A stretch of DNA of 64,000 bases from Echinarachnius parma (taxonomy: Eukaryota; Echinodermata; Echinoidea; Clypeasteroida; Echinarachniidae). Numbering within the stretch: position 1 is the stretch's first letter; each line of letters starts with the position of its first letter. This document shows positions 23,672 to 34,363 of the stretch, one piece after another. The DNA lies in contig JBAMJV010012287.1 in assembly GCA_037951105.1 (NCBI GenBank), positions 1 through 64,000 of the forward strand. Direction: 5' to 3'. The position numbers and the translations under genes were made by a program. The notes under the pieces are model-generated. The model was not told where the DNA came from. It was given only the letters and a program-made list of their open reading frames with translations, and did not search any database.

Positions 23672-24497
23672 TAAAGGGATGCCTGTAAAGTGTCTAACTC
23701 CACGAAATAGCTTATGGTAAGAGAATAATAAAATAGGATTTCATGATATTTGGAATAGTTGCAAATTTGATTTATTTTTTATGGTAGTATTATTTATCAA
23801 CACTAGTATTATATATCAATACTAAGAATTTAATGTTTCTTTTCATGTAAGTAATACTAATAGTATTTTTGTTAGAACCAAGTTACTTGTGAATAAGAAA
23901 TAATTATCTATAAAAACGGATTGGTTTTCAACAATTTTTTAATTAAAAATTGTGCATGTAATGTTACGTTGAAATAATGATTAAATAGGGAGATCATCAA
24001 CACCTACATAACATCTTTCGTAAGTTTTTAAAAAAGTGTAAGCATTTTTATTTTATTAAAATAGGGTTTGATTTTTTTTAAATGCCCCTTTAGTATGACG
24101 ATATCTATCATTCAGCTCAAGGGCGTTAATGAACGGTCATAAACCTCGTGAACGTCAAACAGTAATTCGTTGTAAAAGCCGACACATATTATGTTTGCCT
24201 TTTTAACCCGGAAATTTAAGTAGTGTTCTTTTTCAATTAAACTTTCACACATCATTTGGACATATCTTACACGATTGAAGTCTCAAATGTCATTTTGGGC
24301 AGTATCTGACACTTTACAGGTGCACCTTTAACGACGATATTTTAATATGTTTCTTAACCGATTTGTATAAAATAAAGTTAATTCTGTCATTAAAATGTAT
24401 GCTCTTTTAAATTTGACACTCAGGGTTTTTCATTACCTCACAAAGCATTAATTCCTGCAGCGCCCTCTATACCAAACTCAACTATCCCTTTAAATTG
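23672..24497. repeat. Interleaved pieces of MITE families 1 and 2
   Basis: In order: family 2 end (TTAA, AGGGATGCCTGTAAAGTG; 23,672-23,745), middle of family 1 (about 23,880-24,060), the other end of family 2 (24,060-24,332), and the end of family 1 (24,333-24,493, CTCAACTATCCCT then TTAA). The boundaries are approximate. Confidence 0.6.
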
Positions 24498-25567
24498 CTG
24501 TTGAACGAAAACTACTAATCATTTTATAGGTATTTTTCACATATTGAAACAAGCCGTTTTTCTCTATCTTTGGGGAAGTATGCTTTTTCTTTTTTTCTGG
24601 GCCACCCTGTACAATTGTACTTATTTAGAAGTTTAGTACTTGTTTGTTTTTTGTATTTTTACGGCAGTAATTATGATTTGTTTTCGTATGATTCTGTATC
24701 AACATTTCGTAACCGTATTGACTGTTATATATTAATAACAAAACAAAACATTACATATTCTGAAAACAGTCTACCAACAAAATAACGAATTTTTCGCTTT
24801 ATCCAATTTGTACCAATTAACATTTGAACTGTATTTATTATGTGTGTATTGAACCGTAACATTTGTTTTACATTTTGTTCACTGTAACGAGTATATCGTT
24901 AAATTAAAAATGATGTTTTACACCAAAACTACATGTAAGAATATCAAATTATCTTTTGAGCTCGCAGAGAAGTCTGGCGGGCTCCGTTTTGTATTTGTGA
25001 CGGCCCCTTTACGCAGTCAATGAAAATGAATATATATTTTGTTTTTTACTTACGACGTTCTAATCGCACCAGTACATCTATATAAATTGATTAAGGACAG
25101 TAATGAATGCAGTTTTTGTTCTCAAGTTGGCTCACTGATACATGCACTATTTTATTTTGATCGTCTAGGAATAGAACCGTTTTGAAGATATTTAGAAAAT
25201 GTTAAGAAACCATTTGTGTACAACAATAGCTTTGTTTTTTAACCCAAAATTTGTATTAAAGGATATGATTTTAAAAAAGCAAATTTAGTTGATTTCTCAC
25301 TGAATTATGCGTTACTATCAATACATAACAAAACATTGAAGGGAAGAAGAGTTAAAGATTGTGATTTGTTGTATGTACTTTTAGTTTGAATATGGAAAAG
25401 GTATACTTGAGAAAGCAAACAAAAACAATGTTTATTTGTAGACCTTTGGAAATGGATATATAATTTGTTAATAATCTTATAATCTACTTGTTATATTTGT
25501 ATAGTTATCATTTTGTAAAATTATTTTGAAATAAAGGAGTCCCGGTGTGGTAAACAAAAAGAATTTA

Positions 25568-26800
25568 AGACCCACAAACTTCTACAAATCAAATATGCAC
25601 GTTCGAATTTGTTTATTTGGAAAAACTGTTCAGCCTCTTCTACAGTTTAAATCAATAAAACATGATATTTAAAATTGTTCATAACAACTGGGACAATAGA
25701 AACATATTATAAATAAATATATAAACAAGAAAATCATATTGAAATTAAACATGAATACATACACAGTGTTACATAATCAGTGCCCCGTTGCACAAGGAGA
25801 TACAATCGATTGTAATTTACAATTAATTGTAAGTCAGATCATGTGTGCTAAATCAGCAATCTGATTTGTTGAAACGCCCATGTTTTCTCACTTACAATCG
25901 ATTGTATCTCTTTCTGCAACGGGGCCCATAACTGCCCTTTAACAAAGAAAAACATTCACGCGCTTAGCTACATTTTAAATGAAGCAAAATTATATTGAAC
26001 AGCCAGGAAGAAATTGACCTCATTACATGAGAAACACCAATAAAATTATATCAAGATCGGGGGGTGTTTCACAAAGTCGGACCAAACAATTAAGATGCTG
26101 CTGTTGAAATGGTTCTTTTAAAAAGGCATAAGGTTTGATAAAATTATTAATTTTGTTATTATCAAGGAACCGTGAAATAATTTAATTTAATCTTATACAA
26201 ATGAAATATGCACGTTCGAATTTGTTTATTTGGAAAAACTGTTCAGCCTTTTCTTCAGTTTAATTCAGCATTATGCAAACTGTGTCATAAAATAAAACAT
26301 GCATGCAGTGTAAAAGTTGTTCATAACAACTGGGACAATAGAAACACATTATAAATAAATATATAAACAAAGAAAATCACATTGAAATTAAACATGAATA
26401 CATACAGAATGTAACATCATAACTGCTCTTTAAAAGATATACATATCCATGCACTTTAATAGCTGCATTTTAAATGAAGCAAAAATATATGGAACAGCCC
26501 CGAAGAAATCGAATGGCATACATGAGAAATACCGATAAAATTACACCAAGATCAGGGGGTGTTTCACAAAGATCCAAAGTTGGACCTTTTTACAATGAAA
26601 CTAAAGGCTTAATATATCTAACGATTTAAGCCGTTAGTCTCTTTGTAAAAAAAAAAATGTTGAAATATATATACTGTTGTTCTTTTAAAAAGGCATAAAG
26701 TTTGATAAAATTATTATTAGGTCCAACTTAGATTTAAGTTCAGGTTGGAATCTTTGTGAAGCACCCCCCCCCCCCCCCCCCACCCCTCCAGGAAGATCAG
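25568..26800. repeat. Local direct duplication of a ~630-bp block
   Basis: CACGTTCGAATTTGTTTATT begins at 25,598 and recurs at 26,211. The other duplication unit has a single copy (34,690-35,130), so the extra copy arose after the tandem duplication or was lost there. Confidence 0.75.
25782..25925. repeat. 144-bp MITE (GCCCCGTTGCA ends)
   Basis: Inverted ends GCCCCGTTGCACAAGGAGAT / TCTGCAACGGGGC with ACAATCGATTGTA inside both arms. It interrupts one copy of the ~630-bp block; the other copy near 26,420 lacks it. Confidence 0.8.
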
Positions 26801-27822
26801 TTGTATAGTCTGTGTTCTAGCGGATGACACGACGTTAAGTTTTAACTATTTGTGTCACTAATTTTTGTCTAGAAAGAAATCAATCTTAGAACCAAAATTG
26901 CTGATTTGGGTACAATTGTTCGGGGTAAAAGATTCTCTATCTACATGTATATTGAAACCAGTCATTCGATGTCCACGTTATGGGAAGTATGTCATTCCTT
27001 GTTTCTGGGCAACCCCATATAGGCAAACATGGCAAGCATCAGGAAATGATTTCACATACTTACATTTACATTATGGTACAAAGAAAGTGACAGAATAATA
27101 CTTACAAACAAAGATACATTTCATTTCTAAGTTTATAATACTGAAAATCGTAACATTTCGCATATTAAACTGAAGTTATATTTTCAATGTTGTCGATTGA
27201 ATTGAGGGCCTGAGCTTTCCATCTTAGCTGAATCGTCATCAGAGTAAAAATGACACAAATAACAAGAATAATAACAAAATAGCCTATATACACTTATAAA
27301 CATATAAATGAAGAAAAAAACGAAAACATGTATATGGCACAAGAATAACAATTGGTAAGAATAATAGTGATAATATTCAGTATCATACATGCATAGTACA
27401 AATATTATTACAGGGAGTTCTGAATAGTAAAGACATTCACAATAATCACAGAAAATTCCCTTTTAAGCATTTTAGGTCATAATTATGATGCAAAGTAGAC
27501 CCAATTCTACAACAAATAGACAATAGACTGGCAATAGTGCATTTACTCTTCAAGCAAGGGGGTGTTTCACAAATATTCTACGTTGAATGTAACTCTTAGT
27601 TGGACCTAAGAATTATGGAAAGCCATCAGTTTATTAAAAGAATTATTAAAACAGTTCTTCTGAAAATGCATGAAAATTGATAAAATAATTGATATTTGTT
27701 ATTAACAAGGAGCCTTGAAATAATGTATGTCTCAAGTCTCAAATAATTCTCAAATACTTGTATTTGTTTGCTTTTGAATAAGTTTTATTCCAAGGCTACA
27801 AATGGCTATCCGTAATTGTTAA

Positions 27823-28373
27823 AGGACAATGAAGCCCAAGCAAAATGTTGCTTTCATAAGCTTGAAGAGATATGGAGGAATAATCTCTGAAAGTTAAAGC
27901 ATACTCGGGCAAGAAACAAGAAAATTATGGCCCTTTGAAGATGTCCATTTATTCCGTTGGGGAATTCGAATTGGCAACGCACTCTCTGATAAGTGTGTGG
28001 AATACTCCCCATATGTTTTGTACACAAATGGTCCTATTTTTAAAGTTTTCGTTTTAGTGATACTTTTCCATTCCCCCAACTATACGTCATGTATAAATGC
28101 ATTCTACAAAACATATGTTGGACTCAAACGAAGGGTAAACATACATTTTGAAAAATTGAACAAAATTGAAATTCGGTGTACAAAATGTATGGGGAGTAGT
28201 CCACAACTTTGCCAGAGTGCGTTGCCATTTGAGTCACTCGTAGAAATAAATGCCTCTTTTCAGAGCCATAGTTTTCTTATTTATTGACCGATTGTGCTTT
28301 AATTTTCAGGGACTATTCATTATATTTAGTGTCTTATAGTGCATACAACAATTTGTCTGGATTTCATTGTCCT
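27823..28373. repeat. TTAA MITE shared by both duplication units, left
   Basis: 551 bp, AGGACAATGAAGCCCAAGCA to TGGATTTCATTGTCCT, TTAA on both sides. The interior is a long imperfect palindrome. Same length as 36,486-37,036. Confidence 0.88.
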
Positions 28374-29493
28374 TTAAGTCCTCCAATGCACCTCTTGTCC
28401 AACGTAGAGTTAAGTTCAACTTAGAATCTTGGTAGAACACTCTCCAGGATCAATCTAGACATGCTGTGTTTCACATTGCACGTCCACTCGATATACAAGT
28501 ATACTCGATTTGTGGGTAAATTGGTATGAGTAATGATGTTAAAGTGATCTACTGATTTCGACTACAATATATAAGTGTTCCTGGGCGCTTTTTAATTCAA
28601 TCATTCAAAGAAATCTAAATCCATTACATTCTGATACCAAACAACAAAGTACAAGAGAAATGTGTAAGCTCCATGTGGATTGGTACATAATGAGTACTGA
28701 TGTTAAACATTATCCACTGATTTTGATTACAATTCAAACATAAGTAGCTCCTTAATTAAGGAGACATTTAACAAATCAAGACCAATTTCATTATTCTGTT
28801 AATACCACAATAAAAAGCCAAACAACAAAGTACAAGTCAAATCTGGAAGCTCAAAGTAATTTTGGCTAAATTCGTTATTGGCTCACTTTAAAGAGTCAAT
28901 TCAAAGTTTTGAAACTGTTCTACTACTACCTACTAGTTTCCTGGACTGGCAAGAGTGCATGTAAATGTATGATATTTTACAAGCGATGGTGAAATAATGG
29001 GAAAAACTCAAATCTAACCATGCTGCATTTCGTAAGGGACTTCTAGCCCGTCGCTAGCTGTCACTTCGTATTCAAAGGTAGTACGTCATGATCGTACTGG
29101 AGGTGAATAATTAAACCCCCGACACCAAAAACATGAACAAATTGGCAATAAAAATGACCCTGTTTTTTGCATTTTGAGTTCATATTAATCAAAATACCCA
29201 AAGTATCTTTTGAAGACTTCAAGTACACAGATGAAACATAACTTTCAACAATTTAAAACAATTTTAATGAAATTTGTACCCTTTTTACTTTTTTTTCGCG
29301 AACATAATCATGAGCGCTTATAGAGATAATTATCAATCATATTAGGCACTATATGAATCAAGTATATTATATTATTATTAAATGAATACCAACTTACTAA
29401 AATAAATTAAGTGACGTAAAATTTTGCTTCAAATCGCTTTTCAGAGTACAACCCCTGTATTTTCACCTTTCAGGAATCTTGACCTAATAATGA

Positions 29494-29691
29494 TTATTCA
29501 TCGTTCATCACAATATGTTGTTCACCATCACCGTCCCCATTGCCTGCGCTTGGGCTGGGAGGGTACTTGGGCATAAAGAATATTTTCTTCCTGACTCCTT
29601 GCTTTGAGATCTGAGGAGTCTGCAGAGCCTTCTGTCTGTTGCCTTGCTCGTCCGTTATGGTTCCGCTGAAACCTGTGATGCGCCGTGTCAC
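29494..29691 (-). CDS. Truncated copy exon 3 (small-subunit C-terminus)
   Basis: 198 nt, intact, differing from 38815-39012 at only two residues near the end (EQHIVMNDE vs ELHVVMNDE). Confidence 0.8.
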   Translation of the reverse strand: MTRRITGFSGTITDEQGNRQKALQTPQISKQGVRKKIFFMPKYPPSPSAGNGDGDGEQHIVMNDE

Positions 29692-32600
29692 CTGCATCAG
29701 GGAATTAAAAAGAAAGTGATATTTCATGTCCAAATAAGTACATGTACATTTGAATTATTGATTATAATAAAGAGCCTTGCTTATCCTTATGGTTCCTCTG
29801 AAACCTGCGATGCGCCGTGTCATTTGCATTATGAAATTAAAGGTAGTCATTGTCCAAGGCTAGGCGAGTAGTAAGCACTATAAAGAGATGGATCAGTATT
29901 TCCTTCCATGTGCCACTGTGAAAATGATCACCCAGATTTTGTTCTCTATAGAGACCCAGTTCTGTCTTTTGGAAATGTTTGAATAATGGCCCTTCCTCTA
30001 CATTACGAATACAGACCCTTATGCTCAGAGCTGAAGTCCTATGCCGTTATGAATAGCCACCATTGTGAATAATGACCCTTTTGAATAGTGACCATTATGA
30101 AAAGCAACCCATATGAATAATTACCCTTTTGAATAGCCACCCTTGCCACCCATATGAATAATGACCCTTTTGAATAATTACCCTTTTGAATAGTACCTCT
30201 TATGTATATGGAAATACAAAGTTATGAATGACTCTTATGAATAGCCACCATTAGTAATAATGACCCTCTTGAATAGCGACCCTTATGTATAGCCACCCTT
30301 ATGAATAATGAACCTTTTGAATAGCCACCGTTATGAATAGCCACCCTTATCATGAATAATTACCCTTTTGAATAACCACCCTTATGAATAATGACCCTTT
30401 TGAATATCCCCCCTTATGAATAATGACCCTTTTGAATAGCCACCCTTATGAATAATGACCCTTATGAATAATGACCCTTATGAATAATGACCCTTTTGAA
30501 TATCCCCCTTATGAATGATGACCCTTTTGAATAGCCACCCTTATGAATAATGACCCTTTTGAATATCCCCCCTTATGAATAATGACCCTTTTGAATAGCC
30601 ACCCTTATGAATAATGACCATTTTGAATAGCCACCCTTATGAATAATGACTCTTATGAATAATGACCCTTTTGAATAACCACCCTTATGAATAATGACCC
30701 TTTTGAATATCCCCCCTTATGAATAATGACCCTTGTGAATAGCCACCCATATGAATAATGACCCTTTTAAATAGCCACCCTTATGAATAATGACCCTGTT
30801 GAATAGCCACCCTTATGAATAATGATCCTTCTGAGTACGGAGGTTACCCCAACCCTCTGAATTCAAGATAATCTTAAATCACTCACGCGATTCATGATGG
30901 TGTCCAGGTCATCCAGGTGGGCAGCGGAGAGGAGCTCCTCACAGAGAGTGGAGATGAAGAGAGACCCTCGGTTTTTGTCCCGGAGTGAGAAATATCCTGT
31001 AGGAACAAAAAGAAAATTAAAGGGGTAGTTTAGTTTTGGTAAGGCTGAACTTTAGTAGCCAAAACCTGCACAGTAACATTATAAACTAATAGTTATAACT
31101 CCACCATGCTCGAAAGGTATACAAATTACAAACGACCAAGTAAAACGCCTGTTATCATTCAAAAAGAGCCATTAAAACACAAGAGGGCGCTTTTTTAAAA
31201 GGCATTGGTTTCAACCATTTTCAACCCAAAATTATGCATGTGATGTTTTGTTGATATAATGATTAAATAGCGAGATCATCAACAACCATTTAAAAAACGC
31301 TTTTGAAAATTGTTGAAAAAGTGCAAGCATTTTTTTTTTTTTTCAAAAAATCATCTAATTATTTGGGCCCCAAATAATTATAAGATCAGATATATTTATT
31401 GATATTTCAGCCGTTTCTGGGTCGATTTTGACCAAATGAAGTTTATTCTGCCATTAAAATTGCATGTTCTCTCAAATTCGACACTCAGTTTTTCATTACC
31501 TCACAAAAATATTGCGACGTGCAGCGCCCTCTCTACCAAAACTAAACTACCCCTTTAAACACCAGTCCATAGTTGTGCTTCTAATCCTTTCATTTATCAT
31601 AAAGGCGCCAGTATAAGATTAATATCATACAATGGTCCACTGCGGCTGTGGAACAGTTTGCCTGAAAATATCAAGAATTCAAAATCGCTCAATATATTTA
31701 AATTCAAAATTAAAGAGCGCATTTTTAATAATCTCTAGCATTTCATGCTTCATTGATATCATTTCCTATCTTTTTGAAATATGTTAATAGTAATGTTATT
31801 TTTTCTTTCTTATCACTTGATTCTTATTTCAGTTTTAAATATTCAGGGGTTATGCTTATTAGTCATTGATTTTGTGACTTTTTATAATCCCATATTTACA
31901 TAATGTTAGTGCAGTTTTGTGTTACTTTATTTTCTCTTCTGTTATATTTGTTCTTATTTGTTATGCTGCTATATTGTCTTAATTTTTAATTGTATACATG
32001 CATGTTCATGTTTGAATGCAAATGTGGAATAAATTCAATTCAAAGCAATATTGGCATTTGAGCTGTTATAGAGCTGTAAAATCTCCGGCATTCAGTGCTA
32101 AACCCTTCGTTAGTATGCATTTACATCATTTACCTAGGCTTATAGCTGCTGATGTTATACAAATAATACACTGTCTAGAGTGCATTGTGTAAATGCATCG
32201 CACGCGAGGCTCTGTTAGCTGTGCGTTGCGCACGAGGCGTAGCCGAGTGCGCAACGCACAGCTAACAGAGCCGAGAGCGCGATGCATTTACATGATGCAC
32301 GATAATTGAGACCGTGTATTATTTGTTTTATAACACGAGCTCAACCACGGAATCGTTTATTTTGCTGGATTTTTAAAAACAGACTTGCCATGCCACAAAC
32401 CCAGTCTCTATCTACCCTCTAGAGTGTGAATATGAATTTACAAAATTCACCATCCGACTACCTGCACTCGCTTCACTGAATGTGAAGCTCAGCAGATCAA
32501 ACGCAGTCCACCAGAAATTGCCGAAAAAAATTCCCGTAAAATGAGAATTATCAAAGCATTTTATGCATTTCCATTCCAAAACTTACCAATATCAAACCAC

Positions 32601-33472
32601 ATACCATATAATTTACGAAACTGCTAAGATTGATTTACTACAATACCGATAATTTACAAAACGAAGCTTTTTCCATCTTTTTTTTTATCACTTTCGCAAG
32701 TTTGTCTCCGATAGAACTATGTAAACAAGCATTGTGACGTCATAGCCGTGCAAAAAGTTGCGCAACGAAAACGAGTAATGCATGGGGTTGCACCCTGTTT
32801 TGCACGGTCGTGCATGTTTGTTGAAATTTAATGAATAGTCACGTGACAGGATTTAACCAATCACGTTACTGAATTTACCAGAGCCGTGTTATATAATTAC
32901 AAAAAATGCACGTCAACACGGTTGCTAAACACTGTGTCTGTCCATAGAGGACAATTTTCAGCCCAAACTTGTTGCAAATTGACAAAAATTGAAACCCCAT
33001 ATCATGTCCCCAAATGAGCACTATAGTATGAAACATACCTAATCAAAATTGCCGACAGTGGTATAATTTTTCTTAGTAAGACCAATTAATTGTTCCCTTA
33101 GTTTAGATGTACATGGTGCATACATACAACATTCTGTTTTTAAATGGCCATTTTCCATGCAAAATTGTTAATGCACCCATACAGGGTAAAACAGCCTGGA
33201 TTGGCTACACCTTTCAGACTTGTGATGTGATGGTGAATTTTAGATAAGCTTATTCTCATTTTGTTTTTGGTATAGAAAAGGATTTTTTTTTTAATCTAAG
33301 GAAACAGAGTAAACATTAACATACCATCAGAGGTGGAATGCGCAATAAACATATCAGCGTTGTCAGGGAGATCACTATCCGTGTCCCATTCGTAATTGAA
33401 TCTCTCAGGCTGCTCCCGATGAGGACCACTACTATCGGCAGCAGGACAGACAAGTTCCTCGGCCACCGCCAT
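29494..33472 (-). CDS. Truncated caspase copy: linker plus small subunit only
   Basis: Three exons on the minus strand: 33472-33325, 30996-30887, 29691-29494 (stop at 29496-29494). They are near copies of exons 9-11 of the complete gene at 38,815-48,751. The first is cut at its 5' side: homology to the full exon ends at 33,468, where a tandem-duplication junction lies. Immediately at the junction there is ATG (33472-33470) in frame with the caspase reading, in the context gaaaATGG. The joined frame is 456 nt, that is 151 aa plus stop. It would contain the Asp-rich inter-subunit linker, the S-L-R substrate loop and the small subunit, but no catalytic Cys or His, so it cannot be a protease by itself. 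It may be a pseudogene fragment, an expressed decoy, or 3' exons used by readthrough from the upstream gene. The ORF is intact in all three exons, but transcription is unproven. Confidence 0.55.
29880..30840. repeat. 32-bp minisatellite, truncated-copy intron
   Basis: Units of ATGAATAATGACCCTTTTGA followed by atagccaccctt, about 30 units with half-unit variants, ending ~50 bp from the exon donor at 30,887. Confidence 0.9.
30887..30996 (-). CDS. Truncated copy exon 2 (small-subunit loop)
   Basis: 110 nt, same protein as exon 10 of the complete right gene. Splice sites intact (cctacag / gtgagt). Confidence 0.8.
31021..31554. repeat. TTAA-type MITE family 1, best-defined copy
   Basis: Terminal repeats AGGGGTAGTTTAGTTTTGGT and its complement, with TTAA on both sides (31017-31020, 31555-31558). 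The matching intron of the paralogous unit (about 40,220) lacks it, which supports a real insertion. TTAA targets and this layout fit a piggyBac-mobilised non-autonomous element. Confidence 0.88.
31601..32043 (+). pseudogene. LINE 3' end: last reverse-transcriptase residues plus tail
   Basis: The plus strand reads GPLRLWNSLPENIKNSKSLN, then FKFKIKERIFNNL and a TAG at 31736-31738, the usual C-terminal end of a CR1/Jockey-like ORF2. The 3' untranslated part continues to about 32,043. 5'-truncated, in the intron of the truncated caspase copy. Confidence 0.8.
32180..32300. repeat. Large GC-rich palindrome
   Basis: Arms TGTAAATGCATCGCACGCGA... and the complement (GCGATGCATTTACA), including CTCTGTTAGCTGTGCGTTGC in both; loop near 32,237. 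Further inverted sequence (TATAACACGAGCTC at 32,330 and GAGCCGTGTTATAT at 32,880) suggests a wider MITE. Confidence 0.8.
33325..33472 (-). CDS. Truncated copy exon 1 with junction-linked ATG
   Basis: 148 nt: ATG GCG joined to sequence identical in reading to the 3' part of exon 9 at 40467-40679 (VAEELVCPAAD onward). Donor gtatgt retained. The break at 33,468 coincides with the end of the tandem duplication unit. Confidence 0.65.
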
Positions 33473-33787
33473 TTTCGCTCATGATTGGGGTAGTATGCTT
33501 TTCCTTTTTTTCTGGGCCACAGTACTGTACAATTGTACTTCATTAAGAAGTTAAGTACTTGTTTGTTTTATTTCTAACGGGCAGTAATTGTGATATTTTT
33601 TTTCGTATATTTCTGTATCATTATTTCTTAACTGTATTGACCGTAATATACTAATAACAAAACATATTACATATTCTGAAAACAGCCTACCAATAAACTA
33701 ACGACAAATTACATTTACATTTGTTTTACGTACAACATTCTGATCGCACCAGTAAATCTATACAAATTGATTAAGGAAAGTGATTAA

Positions 33788-34363
33788 AGGGTGACTAAAT
33801 TAAAAAATAAAAAACGCTTTGGTTGATCTATGATAATGAATACATCACATATCTGTTGACTATTTGATGTACATTTTTGTCATATTTTTAATATTAATTT
33901 TTCTATTTATTTTTTCTACCTGCTCAGCTTCACCCCTGAAAAACCCTGCCAGAAGCTATTGTCTTGACTTCTCTGACCTCACAATACCATTCCATCAGTC
34001 AGCTAGATGAACAAAAGACATTGGTATGTCAAGTGACCACCAGTTTTAAGCTGTTTACAATAGTATTGTAAGCTTTATACAATGCCCACTCACCATGAAA
34101 AGAAGGTTTCAATGAAATACGGTACTCAGTGGGTGAGAACATATCTTTTGTAAATGTTTATCTAGCTGATCGGTGGTTGAATGGTATTGTGATGTCAGAG
34201 AAGTCAATTGTGTAGGGTTTTTTTAGGGGTGGATCTTAGCAGGTAGAATAAAAAATAATAGAACAAATATGACAGAAATGTACATGAAATAGTCAACAGA
34301 TATGTGATGTATTCATTATCATAGATCAACCAAAGCGTTTTTATTTTTTAATTTAGTCACCCT
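33788..34363. repeat. TTAA MITE with long inverted repeats, right unit only
   Basis: 576 bp; ends AGGGTGACTAAATTAAAAAA and its complement, the inverted identity running over 80 bp. TTAA at 33784-33787 and 34364-34367. The paralogous place near 25,110 has no element. Confidence 0.9.

Larger units (their letters stand above)
24557..33468. repeat. Tandem segmental duplication, left unit
   Basis: This unit runs from a repeat start near 24,557 to the truncated exon at 33,468 and is paralogous, in the same orientation, to 33,469-40,610. Long stretches such as 27,420-29,500 and 36,180-38,820 are almost identical. It is longer than its partner because of an extra copy of a ~630-bp block (25,568-26,800), a MITE at 31,021 and 1.5 kb of intron absent from the partner. 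Confidence 0.85.

Noticed and set aside
25568-26800. Direct repeats considered as LTRs of a retrovirus-like element
   Set aside because: No TG...CA ends, primer-binding site or polymerase sequence between them; one duplication unit has a single copy.
27997-28287. 96-codon frame conserved at 36,598-36,912
   Set aside because: Conserved only because both are copies of the same TTAA MITE; the frame crosses its palindrome.
33316-33543. 75-codon minus frame overlapping the truncated exon
   Set aside because: It is out of phase with the caspase reading, which is the one matching the other copies.
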